Shown: positions 28,280 to 35,107 of the stretch, piece after piece
Layout of the letters: every line of letters begins with the position of its first letter
Numbering within the stretch: position 1 is the stretch's first letter
DNA from: Nannocystis bainbridge
GTDB lineage: Bacteria > Myxococcota_A > Polyangia > Nannocystales > Nannocystaceae
Length of the DNA stretch: 64,000 nucleotides
Assembly (NCBI RefSeq): GCF_028368995.1
Contig: NZ_JAQNDL010000005.1
Location: 196,501 to 260,500 of the forward strand
Direction of reading: 5' to 3'
Translations under genes and position numbers: made by a program
The notes under the pieces: generated by a model
Told to the model about the DNA's origin: nothing
Database searches by the model: none
What the model saw: the letters and a program-made list of their open reading frames with translations, nothing else

Positions 28280-28285
28280 TACCCT
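28280..28285 (+). promoter_or_regulatory. -10 box of leaderless lipoprotein gene
   Basis: TACCCT ends 6 bases before the GTG at 28292, leaving no room for a Shine-Dalgarno sequence. Confidence 0.45.
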
Positions 28286-28291
28286 CCGCGC

Positions 28292-28759
28292 GTGCCGGTC
28301 CGACTCGTCGCCCTCCTCGCCCTGCTGGTCCTCGGATGCGCTCACAGCCCGCCCCCACCCGCGGGACCGCGCGTGCTGGCCGGCAGCGCGCAGATTCAGC
28401 GGGCCGAGGCGACCGTCGAGCTGACGCTGCGCTACCAGGTGCGCGAGGGTTCGGCGCTCGAGATCTCGGGCGAGCTGCGCGGCGGCGGCAGCGGCAGCGT
28501 CGGCGCCGTCGCCGTCGAGCTCCGCCCCGAAGGCTTCGAGCTCGCCGACCCGCCGATCTGGACCGCCGAGGTCGCCGCTGGCGAGGCCGCGAGCCACACC
28601 TGGAAGCTGCGCCCGCTGGCCGAGGGCATCGCCCGCATCGAGGTCCGCCACGGCCTCGCCGGCGGCGACCTCGACGGCAGCACCACCGCCGCCTTCCGCG
28701 TCGACGCCGACGCGATCCGCCTGTGCGCCACCGCCGACTGCGCCGGCGAGGCGCCCTGA
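28292..28759 (+). CDS. Small lipoprotein, beta-rich
   Basis: A 155-residue lipoprotein starting at GTG 28292. The signal VPVRLVALLALLVLGC ends in a lipobox Cys at 16. The mature part has alternating beta strands (VELTLRYQVREGSALEIS, GAVAVELRPEGFEL, ARIEVRHGLAGG), as in Ig-like or BACON-type domains, and a C-terminal Cys pair (LCATADC). No family was recognised. Confidence 0.75.
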   Translation: MPVRLVALLALLVLGCAHSPPPPAGPRVLAGSAQIQRAEATVELTLRYQVREGSALEISGELRGGGSGSVGAVAVELRPEGFELADPPIWTAEVAAGEAASHTWKLRPLAEGIARIEVRHGLAGGDLDGSTTAAFRVDADAIRLCATADCAGEAP

Positions 28760-28853
28760 GCGGGCCCCGGCCGCGAGTTCACGAAGCGAGATCGCGCAGG
28801 GAGTTTTCCCGGGGCCGGTCTGTTATCCTGTCGGAGTCGGGGACCCCAGAGTC

Positions 28854-29570
28854 ATGACTGAACAACGCGAGTACGCCGCCCGAACCAATCTTCACGCGTT
28901 TTATTCTCACAGTCAGCTCTTGATCGTCGCCGAGGGCGAGCTGCCGTCGACCGAGTACGAGATCGACATCGGCCACCAGGCCGGCGAGTCCATCCCGACC
29001 TTCGCCCTCACGCATCGCGCTCGCCCGACCGCCGTCGATGCGCCGCCCAAGGCCACGCCGTTCCGCTACGGCGAGATCTTCAGCATCGGTCGCCCGCCGG
29101 ACGTCATCCGCGTGCGCCACAAAGAGGGCCTCGACGACGTCAACGTCGAGTTCACCCGCGACGACCTCGTCGACATCGTCCTCAGCCTCAGCGGCGGCGA
29201 CGTCGAGGTCACCCTGCCCGACGCCGACGCCGACACCGGCGCATCGATCCCCCCGCCCCCGCCGTCGGGCTTCGACACGCACCCGCCCCCGCGCGAGAGC
29301 TCGGCCCCGGTCGAGTCGCGGCCGCTGACCGCCAGCGAGAAGGCCGGCATCCTCGGCGACATCGCCGTCCGCTACCGCGAGTCGATCGGCTACTCGAACA
29401 AGCTCTCGTTCGACGAGGCCTTCGCCGACGCGCTCAAGAAGCTGCCGCCGCCGTCGGTCAAGTTCCCCGACATGCTCGAGACGGTCGAGGTCGTGCAGAT
29501 CGGCGCGAGCTTCGGCGGCATCGCCGGCTTCCGCCGCCTCGAGGTCCGGATCCGCGCCTACCCGGATTGA
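28854..29570 (+). CDS. Conserved-type hypothetical protein
   Basis: A 238-residue soluble protein with a beta-rich N-terminal domain (residues 1-125), a disordered Pro/Ser linker (GASIPPPPPSGFDTHPPPRE) and a C-terminal domain of about 90 residues with DEAFADALKKLPPPSVKFPD. The last part, ending in a RRLEVRIRAYP strand, may be a dodecin-like or ring-forming fold, but this is a guess. A TATCCT box at 28823 gives a 25-base leader containing a weak ribosome site. The stop lies 80 bases before the first retron-like element. Confidence 0.7.
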   Translation: MTEQREYAARTNLHAFYSHSQLLIVAEGELPSTEYEIDIGHQAGESIPTFALTHRARPTAVDAPPKATPFRYGEIFSIGRPPDVIRVRHKEGLDDVNVEFTRDDLVDIVLSLSGGDVEVTLPDADADTGASIPPPPPSGFDTHPPPRESSAPVESRPLTASEKAGILGDIAVRYRESIGYSNKLSFDEAFADALKKLPPPSVKFPDMLETVEVVQIGASFGGIAGFRRLEVRIRAYPD

Positions 29571-29652
29571 CCTGCTTGCATCTGCACCCGCCGCGCGAAA
29601 AGGGGTGCTTCCCAAGCTCCGCGGCCCTGTGGTAGGAACCAGTTCGTGCCTT

Positions 29653-29915
29653 GTGATTCCGTGACAGGAGGGCAGGTCTAGCTCGCTGCTCTGCAGCGGG
29701 GCGGCGTTGCGCCGCCCGAGCGTCTTCCCCACCATCCATCACAAGGAAGGCTATTCCAGAACGTCGCTGATCGTCCGTAGCCCATACGGGCCGCGACGGG
29801 CTGGTTCAACCTCGCCGATCGTGGTTCCGTGCGCGGCCCGTATGGGCTACGGACGGCGAGTTCAGTGAGCCTTCCATGTCCCAGGTCTTGAGGTAGATCC
29901 TCCTTCACAAATCAC
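29653..29915 (+). ncRNA. Retron-like msr-msd element, copy 1 (no RT)
   Basis: A structured element with retron layout. The outer a1 arm (29653-29671, GTGATT..GTGA.AGGAGG) pairs with a2 (29899-29915). An AGC motif after a1 gives a candidate branch guanosine at 29681. The msr part holds a hairpin GCTGC-TCT-GCAGC (29684-29696) and a GGCGGCG-TTG-CGCCGCC hairpin enclosed by GCTCG/CGAGC. The msd part starts with GGAAGGCT (29745-29752) pairing with 29868-29875, then a TGAT bulge and a perfect 24-bp stem (29772-29795 with 29832-29855) with a 36-base loop. From the msr/msd boundary to a2 is about 145-150 bases, in the range of known myxobacterial msDNA. No reverse transcriptase is adjacent. Confidence 0.72.
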
Positions 29916-29923
29916 GATGCACG

Positions 29924-29963
29924 GATGGCCGAGGCGCGACAGCTCCTCGGCCATCGCTTTTTC
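29924..29963 (+). terminator. Rho-independent terminator after msr-msd copy 1
   Basis: A perfect 11-bp stem GATGGCCGAGG (29924-29934) with CCTCGGCCATC (29945-29955) is followed by GCTTTTT. It ends the transcript of copy 1 only 17 bases before the a1 arm of copy 2. Confidence 0.88.
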
Positions 29964-29979
29964 TGGTACTGTCCTCTTC

Positions 29980-30250
29980 GTGCTGCGCGTGTGCGAAGGA
30001 GGTCAGGTCTAGCTCGGTGCTCTGCACCGGGGCGGCGTTGCGCCGCCCGAGCGTTCTGCACGTCATTCGTCACAAGGAAGGCTGTTCCAGGATTCACTGA
30101 TCGCCGAGGTACCGGTCGCATCGCGACGGGCTGGTCCAACCTCGCCGATCGAGGTTCCGTGCGCGATGCGACCGGTACCTCGGCGGTGAATCCAGTGAGC
30201 CTTCCATGTCCCAGGTCATGAGGTAGAAAGCTCCTCGCCGCGCACGGCAC
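29980..30250 (+). ncRNA. Retron-like msr-msd element, copy 2 (no RT)
   Basis: The second unit repeats the plan of copy 1 with different paired sequence. a1 (29980-30001, GTGC.TGCGCG..GCGA.GGAG) pairs with a2 (30231-30250). The candidate branch G is at 30012. The first msr hairpin is GGTGC-TCT-GCACC, a compensated change from copy 1; the second is unchanged. GGAAGGCT (30076-30083) pairs with 30198-30205. GGATTCAC/GTGAATCC, a TGAT bulge and a perfect 24-bp stem (30102-30125 with 30162-30185) follow. The 36-base loop differs from copy 1 at only two positions. The downstream gene is a metal exporter, not a reverse transcriptase, so an RT would have to act in trans. Confidence 0.72.
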
Positions 30251-30252
30251 AT

Positions 30253-30305
30253 GCGGCCCCGACGACCTCCCCGCCGCTCGCGGGAGGCCCTCGGGGCCGC
30301 GGCTT
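30253..30305 (+). terminator. Rho-independent terminator after msr-msd copy 2
   Basis: A perfect 10-bp outer stem GCGGCCCCGA (30253-30262) with TCGGGGCCGC (30291-30300), an inner CCTCCC/GGGAGG stem, then GGCTTTT. It isolates the RNA unit from the metal exporter gene. Confidence 0.85.
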
Positions 30306-30339
30306 TTGGGTCGCTGCGTGCGCCCCTGCCCGCGTTCGC

Positions 30340-30368
30340 TTGACATCCCGGCGCATCGGTCCGATGCC
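30340..30368 (+). promoter_or_regulatory. Weak promoter of the CDF exporter
   Basis: TTGACA (30340-30345) is a perfect -35; 17 bases on is only GATGCC (30363-30368), a poor -10. The ATG at 30375 follows at once, so a short leader is implied if this is used. A metal-responsive regulator could compensate for the poor -10; no operator is visible. Confidence 0.35.
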
Positions 30369-30374
30369 AGATCC

Positions 30375-31340
30375 ATGGGTACCGCCACCCACTCGCGGCC
30401 TCCGCGAGAACGCGCCCGACGCGCTCTACGCGTCGCTCTCGTCCTCAACCTCGCGTTCCTCGGGCTCGAGACGGTCTTCGCGTTCCTCAGCGGCTCCCTG
30501 GCCCTGCTGTCCGACGCGGCGCACATGGTCAGCGACGTCGCGGCCCTCGGGCTGGCCCTGCTCGCCGCCGAGTTCGCCCTGCGCCCGGCCGTCCAGGGCC
30601 GCACCTACGGGTTCGCCCGCGCCGAGGCCCTCGGCGCCTTCGCCAACGCCCTGTTCCTCGCGTTCGCCTGCGCCCTCATCGTCCACAGCGCGATCGGCCG
30701 CCTCAGCACCGGCGACACTCACTTCGAGCCCGAGCCCGTGCTGGTGGTCGGCACCGCCGGCCTCGTCGTCAACCTCGCCTCGGCCTGGTACCTCGCGCGC
30801 AGCGGCGGCGACAACCTCAACATCCGCGGCGCGCTCATCCACATGCTGGCCGACGCGCTCGGCTCGCTCGGGGCGATCGTCGCCGCCGTGCTCGCCTCGA
30901 CCTGGGCGATCCACGCCGCCGACTCGATCCTCAGCCTGGGCATCGCCGTCCTGGTCCTCTTCAGCGCCTGGGGCGTGCTGCGCGACGCGACCCGGGCCCT
31001 CCTCGATTTCGCCCCGACCCACCTCCCGCAGGAGCGCGTCGAGGCCGAGCTGCGCGCCGTGGCCGGGCTGTCGGAGATCCACGAGCTCCACCTGTGGAGC
31101 ATCGGCGGCTCGCCGGTGCTCACCGCCCACCTGGTCCCGCAGCCCGGGGTGGCCCCCGGCGACCTGCTGGCCCGCGCCGAGCACGTCCTGCGCGAGCACC
31201 TCGGCGTCGTCCACACGACCCTGCAGATCGACGACCCCGGCCCGTGCGCGCAGCGGCGCTGCCCGCTGTTCGACGAGCAGCTGGCGAAGATCCACACCCA
31301 CGGTCACGCGCACGGTCACGGTCACGGCCACGCGCACTGA
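30375..31340 (+). CDS. Cation diffusion facilitator (zinc-type exporter)
   Basis: A 321-residue inner-membrane CDF transporter with six helices. The metal site is complete: SDAAHMVSDV in TM2 (His-x3-Asp) and HMLADALGSLGA in TM5 (His-x3-Asp), the pattern of Zn/Cd exporters such as CzcD and ZitB, which use proton antiport. The cytoplasmic ferredoxin-like domain has HELHLWSIGG and the tail ends with a His-rich run (HTHGHAHGHGHGHAH). Start at 30375 (MGTATHS) is chosen over an upstream in-frame codon that lies inside the promoter/terminator area. Manganese cannot be ruled out but the His pattern favours zinc. Confidence 0.93.
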   Translation: MGTATHSRPPRERARRALRVALVLNLAFLGLETVFAFLSGSLALLSDAAHMVSDVAALGLALLAAEFALRPAVQGRTYGFARAEALGAFANALFLAFACALIVHSAIGRLSTGDTHFEPEPVLVVGTAGLVVNLASAWYLARSGGDNLNIRGALIHMLADALGSLGAIVAAVLASTWAIHAADSILSLGIAVLVLFSAWGVLRDATRALLDFAPTHLPQERVEAELRAVAGLSEIHELHLWSIGGSPVLTAHLVPQPGVAPGDLLARAEHVLREHLGVVHTTLQIDDPGPCAQRRCPLFDEQLAKIHTHGHAHGHGHGHAH

Positions 31341-31389
31341 CGGGCCTGCCGAGCGGGGCACGACACCGCGAGAGGTGCCCGACCGTCGC

Positions 31390-31562
31390 CTGTCCCGCAG
31401 GACACATTGAGAACATGTCCTGAGGGACAGGCCACGACTTCGCGCCGCGGTCACCGGCCTCAGAGGACGTGGGACATCATCACCTGTCCCGCAGGACAGG
31501 CTATCGTCATGTCCTCCGGGACAGGCCCGCGGCGTCGCGCCGCCACCTGTCCCGAAGGTCAC
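31390..31562. repeat. Palindromic CCTGTCC-GGACAGG array
   Basis: Several full palindromes and half-units: CCTGTCCCGCAGGACA (31390-31405), CATGTCCTGAGGGACAGG, CCTGTCCCGCAGGACAGG (31482-31499), CATGTCCTCCGGGACAGG and CCTGTCCCGAAGG. This is the clearest CTGTCC type; the first and third are near-perfect inverted repeats. It fills the gap between the convergent CDF and lipoprotein genes. Confidence 0.88.
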
Positions 31563-31569
31563 GCCCTGC

Positions 31570-32466
31570 CTAGAACCCGATCTGCTTGCACGTGCAGCCG
31601 GCCACGTCCGGCCCGCACTGCGTCGGCGGGGCCGGGTTGTCGGCGCTGACCGACAGCGGGATGTAGCGGTCGGGCGACTGCGCGTGGCCGTCGATGCGCG
31701 TCCACACGTCTGCCGACGGCTCGAGCGCGTTGACGGCGGTCGCGTCCGCGTTGGTGATGAAGGGGACCACCAGCTTGTCGTCGGGGTAGCCGAAGCTCTT
31801 GAGGCCCTCGCTGAGGCCGTAGTGCGGGCCGATGTACTTGCAGCCGGCCTGGTCGAACTTGGCGAACACGTCGCTCGGGCAGTTGCTGCCGGTCGCCTCG
31901 CGGTAGTACTGCAGGAACGCGATCTCGCAGCCGACGCCGCCCGAGCAGCGGACCAGGTAGCGCCACCCGGTCTTCTTCGGATCGATGCAAGGATGGACGC
32001 ACGGGTTCCAGCTGATCGGCAGGCCGTCGCCCGGGCGCAGCTTGTCGGCGTAGCAGACCTCGCCGCGGAAGAACGGCAGCACGAAGGTCGGGAGGTCGCC
32101 CTCGCCCATCCCCGTGCAGTCCTCGGGCGCCTCGCAGGTCGCGGGCGGCCCGGTGGTCGCCGTCGGGTCCCAGCCCGTCGTCTCGGTCGTCGGCCCGCTC
32201 GTCGAGGTCGTCGCGTCGGTCCCGCCCGAGTTGCTGTCGCTCATGCTGCCCTCGGAGCTGGTGGTCGGCGCCGCCGTGGTCGTCGGCACGTCGGCCGTCG
32301 TCGATTCGGTGCCCGTCGCGCCGGTCGCGTCGGTCTCGGTCCCCGTGATCGAGGCTGACTCCGACGCCGTGTTGAGGGCGGCGGTCACCATCTCGTAGTT
32401 GTCCTGGCAGCCGGCCGCGAACGCGAGCGCGGAGAGCCAGGCCGTACGCAGCCAAAGCTGAGACAT
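31570..32466 (-). CDS. Lipoprotein with Thr/Ser-rich linker and Cys-rich domain
   Basis: A 298-residue lipoprotein. The signal MSQLWLRTAWLSALAFAAGC ends in a lipobox. About 75 residues of Thr/Ser/Gly/Asp linker follow, then a 190-residue globular domain with many Cys (CEAPEDC, VCYADK, CVHPCIDP, CSGGVGC, TQCGPDVAGCTC). The linker style recurs in the 60838 and 62684 genes and is typical of surface lipoproteins of this group. No catalytic motif is evident. A second start (MPMSQ, 32472) is possible. Confidence 0.75.
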   Translation of the reverse strand: MSQLWLRTAWLSALAFAAGCQDNYEMVTAALNTASESASITGTETDATGATGTESTTADVPTTTAAPTTSSEGSMSDSNSGGTDATTSTSGPTTETTGWDPTATTGPPATCEAPEDCTGMGEGDLPTFVLPFFRGEVCYADKLRPGDGLPISWNPCVHPCIDPKKTGWRYLVRCSGGVGCEIAFLQYYREATGSNCPSDVFAKFDQAGCKYIGPHYGLSEGLKSFGYPDDKLVVPFITNADATAVNALEPSADVWTRIDGHAQSPDRYIPLSVSADNPAPPTQCGPDVAGCTCKQIGF

Positions 32467-32628
32467 GGGCATGCCGAGCAGTGTAGAGGCTCGCCGGGCC
32501 GCGGGCGACATCTCGGCCGCGCGGCCTGCGCCGCTGCAGGGGGGCACGTGGCCCCGCGCACGGGCATCGCGCCCGCGGCGCCCGCATCGCCGCTCGCGCC
32601 CGGCCCGCGGGTTCGGCAAGCTTCGCGC

Positions 32629-33621
32629 ATGTTCGACCTGCGCATGTGGTTTCGAGCGCTGCAGATCATCCCGCGGCTCGGCAAAGACGAGTGGGACCGC
32701 CTCGACGTCGTAAGTCGCTGGCTCATCGCCACCCGCGCCGCCGTGTTCGTCATGACCATCGTGTCCGCCGGCATCGGCGGGATCCTGGCCGCGCGGGACG
32801 GTCAATTCTCCGGCCTCAACTTCCTCGCCTGCCTGATCGGCCTGGTGTTCGCCCACGCCACCAACAACCTCGTCAACGACCTCACCGATCACCTGCAGGG
32901 CGTCGACAAGGGCAACTACTTCCGCGCCCAGTACGGCCCGCAGCCGCTCGAGCACGGCCTCATGAGCGTGCGCGACGTGCTCCGCTACACCGCCATCACC
33001 GGCGCGATCGCCCTCGCCGCCGGCGTGTGGCTGATCGCCGCCACCGGCACCACCGCGCTCGGTCTCATGCTCGCCGGCGTCTTCTTCGTGCTGTTCTACA
33101 CCTGGCCCTTGAAACACATCGGCCTCGGCGAGCCGACCGTGCTGCTGGTGTGGGGCCCCTTGATGGTCGGCGGCACGTACCTGTGCACCGCCGGGCAGTG
33201 GAGCTGGGACGCCGCGCTGATCGGCACCGCCTACGCGCTCGGGCCGACCGCGGTGCTGTTCGGCAAGCACACCGACAAGCTCCCGGCCGACCGCGCCAAG
33301 GGCATCTTCACCTTGCCGGTGCTGCTCGGCGAGCCGCTCGCGCGCCGCTGCGTCACCGTCATGCTGGCCGCGCAGCTGGTCGCCGTGCTCGCCCTCGTAT
33401 GGCGCGGCGCGCTCGGCTGGCCGCTGCTGATCGTGCTCGCCGCCGTGCCGATGCTGCGCGACACCGCCGCCGTGTTCGCGCGCCCGCGGCCCGACACCTG
33501 CCCGCCCGAGTTCCCCAAGCACATCTGGCCGACCTACCTGGTCGCCTATGCCTTCCGCTACAACCGCCGCTTCGGCCTGCTGTTCCTGCTCGGCCTGCTG
33601 ATCGAGCTGGCGCTGTCTTAA
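32629..33621 (+). CDS. UbiA-family prenyltransferase
   Basis: A 330-residue integral membrane protein of about eight helices. The first Asp-rich motif is NNLVNDLTDHLQGVDKG (near 79-95) and the second is HTDKLPADRAKG (near 220), the two Mg-diphosphate sites of UbiA enzymes. The form and the PLKHIGLGE segment fit the MenA/UbiA branch that prenylates aromatic quinone precursors in the membrane, but neighbours give no pathway context. The start at 32629 (MFDLRMWF) is chosen for the family's usual length. A bidirectional hairpin follows the stop. Confidence 0.88.
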   Translation: MFDLRMWFRALQIIPRLGKDEWDRLDVVSRWLIATRAAVFVMTIVSAGIGGILAARDGQFSGLNFLACLIGLVFAHATNNLVNDLTDHLQGVDKGNYFRAQYGPQPLEHGLMSVRDVLRYTAITGAIALAAGVWLIAATGTTALGLMLAGVFFVLFYTWPLKHIGLGEPTVLLVWGPLMVGGTYLCTAGQWSWDAALIGTAYALGPTAVLFGKHTDKLPADRAKGIFTLPVLLGEPLARRCVTVMLAAQLVAVLALVWRGALGWPLLIVLAAVPMLRDTAAVFARPRPDTCPPEFPKHIWPTYLVAYAFRYNRRFGLLFLLGLLIELALS

Positions 33622-33647
33622 GTAAAAAGACGCCCGCCGAAAGCACG

Positions 33648-33687
33648 AAGGGCCGAAGCCATCGCGGAGGATGGCTTCAGCCCTTTG
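33648..33687. terminator. Bidirectional terminator hairpin
   Basis: GAAGCCAT (33655-33662) pairs with ATGGCTTC (33671-33678), extended past one mismatch by AAGGGC/GCCCTT. It lies between the convergent prenyltransferase and lipoprotein genes; the following TTTGGG on one strand and CTTTC/TTTTT on the other could serve both. Confidence 0.7.
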
Positions 33688-33726
33688 GGAAGCGCGGTGA
33701 CCGGTAGCACCCGGTCGCGCGGCGGC

Positions 33727-34194
33727 TCACTTCGGAGCGGGCTCGGCGGGCGCGGCGGCAGCGGGCGCAGCGGGCGCCGCAGAGCCGGTCGACGGCGTGC
33801 AGATCGGCGCCTCGGTCCCGTTCTCCGTGACCTTGTTGGCGACCCCGTAGCAGCCCCACACCACCTCGAGCTCGCGGCACGAGCCCGGGTTGAGCTCGAT
33901 GAACTTCGCGGCCCGCTGGCGCGCCTCGGGCGACTGGCCGATGTTGGGGCCCACCCACTGGAGCTGCAGCCGACCGAGGATCTCCTTCGTCAGGCCGACA
34001 TTGATGCTCTCGCGCGCGGCCGCGTTGGTGACGCATTGGTTGTAGTCGACGATGTTCTGCAGCACGCAGACATTCCCCTCCGACAACACGTAGCCCGACT
34101 CACAACCTCCCGGGCTCTTCGTTTTGTCGCCCTTGCAGGCGACGGCGGACAGGGCGGCAGAGCTCAGGGCGAGGACGGCGAGGATACGGAGCAT
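33727..34194 (-). CDS. Small lipoprotein, Ala/Pro-rich tail
   Basis: A 155-residue lipoprotein. Start at 34194 (MLRILAVLALSSAALSAVAC) gives a signal with lipobox Cys 20. The mature part has Cys pairs (GCESGY, VCVLQN, QCVTN, SCREL, WGCYG, ICTPS) and a C-terminal Ala/Pro tail. The upstream open frame is Arg-rich and crosses the divergent MBL gene's promoter, so it is rejected. Unknown function. Confidence 0.78.
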   Translation of the reverse strand: MLRILAVLALSSAALSAVACKGDKTKSPGGCESGYVLSEGNVCVLQNIVDYNQCVTNAAARESINVGLTKEILGRLQLQWVGPNIGQSPEARQRAAKFIELNPGSCRELEVVWGCYGVANKVTENGTEAPICTPSTGSAAPAAPAAAAPAEPAPK

Positions 34195-34308
34195 GGGGGG
34201 AGCCTCTTCGTTGCGGCCGATTGTATGCCACAGGGGTCCGCGCGCCGCACGAAATTCGCCGGACCGGGGAAAAATGCCACCGCGATCGCGTATAACCGCG
34301 TCCCGGGC

Positions 34309-34314
34309 TATCTT
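34309..34314 (+). promoter_or_regulatory. -10 box of leaderless MBL gene
   Basis: TATCTT ends 7 bases before the ATG at 34322 with no ribosome site between. Confidence 0.45.
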
Positions 34315-34321
34315 TGCGGCC

Positions 34322-35011
34322 ATGAGCGAGCCTTCCGACCTGTACTTCCGTCAAGTGCCGATCGGGCCGATGGGCAACTTCATCTACTTCATCGGCAGCC
34401 GCGCCACGCGGACCTGCGTGGTCGTCGACCCGGCCTGGGACACCGACGCGCTGATCCGGCTGGCCGAGGCCGACGACATGAAGATCGTCGGGGCGCTCGT
34501 CACTCACTATCACCCGGACCATTGCGGCGGCGGGATGATGGGGTTCAACGTCCCCGGCGGCGTCGCCGAGCTCATCGGTCGCGTCGACGCCCGCATCCAC
34601 GTGCACAAGCTCGAGGCCGACGGGCTCAAGCAGGTCACCGGCGTCAGCGAGGCCGACCTCGTGCGCCGCGAGGGCGGCGATCGGCTCGCGCTCGGCGACG
34701 TCGAGCTCACGTTCATTCACACACCTGGCCACACCCCGGGCAGTCAGTGCTTCTTCGTCCGCGATCGCCTGGTCGCCGGCGACACTCTGTTCGTCGACGG
34801 CTGCGGGCGCGTCGACCTCCCGGGCGGCGACGCCCAGCAGATGTACGAGAGCCTCACCGGGCCGCTGGCCGCGCTGAGCGACGACGTCGTCCTTTACCCC
34901 GGCCACAACTACGGCCCGACCCCCACCAGCCCGCTGGGTACGCAACGGAAGACCAACCGCTACTTGCGGATCCGCTCGCGCGACGACTGGCGGCGGCTGA
35001 TGGGTCGCTGA
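34322..35011 (+). CDS. Metallo-beta-lactamase-fold hydrolase (glyoxalase II-like)
   Basis: A 229-residue MBL-fold hydrolase. Metal motif THYHPDHCGG (HxHxDH), then HTPGHTPGSQCFF, GDTLF and YPGHNYG supply the remaining His/Asp ligands. This is the glyoxalase II or persulfide-dioxygenase type; the short C-terminus and RDRLVAGDTLFVDGCGRVDLPGG resemble ETHE1-like and general thioesterase members, where GCGR-DLPGGD is a hallmark. It probably hydrolyses a thioester or handles persulfide in the cytoplasm. Divergent from the small lipoprotein gene. Confidence 0.9.
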   Translation: MSEPSDLYFRQVPIGPMGNFIYFIGSRATRTCVVVDPAWDTDALIRLAEADDMKIVGALVTHYHPDHCGGGMMGFNVPGGVAELIGRVDARIHVHKLEADGLKQVTGVSEADLVRREGGDRLALGDVELTFIHTPGHTPGSQCFFVRDRLVAGDTLFVDGCGRVDLPGGDAQQMYESLTGPLAALSDDVVLYPGHNYGPTPTSPLGTQRKTNRYLRIRSRDDWRRLMGR

Positions 35012-35095
35012 CGCGAGCGACGGCGCGCGATGGCCGACGCGGCGCCTCGTTGTACGATCCCCGTCCGCGGCCTCGGGTTGTCGCGTCGGCTTGGG

Positions 35096-35101
35096 TAGGA
35101 T
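35096..35101 (+). promoter_or_regulatory. -10 box of leaderless PilZ fusion gene
   Basis: TAGGAT ends 6 bases before the GTG at 35108. The best upstream hexamer is TTGTCG at 35078, at an unusually short 12-base spacing. Confidence 0.4.
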
Positions 35102-35107
35102 GGGCGC

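Noticed and set aside
29800..29818. tRNA-like GGTTCAAC loop inside the retron-like element
   Set aside because: No acceptor, D or anticodon arms fold around it, and the context is explained by the msd loop.
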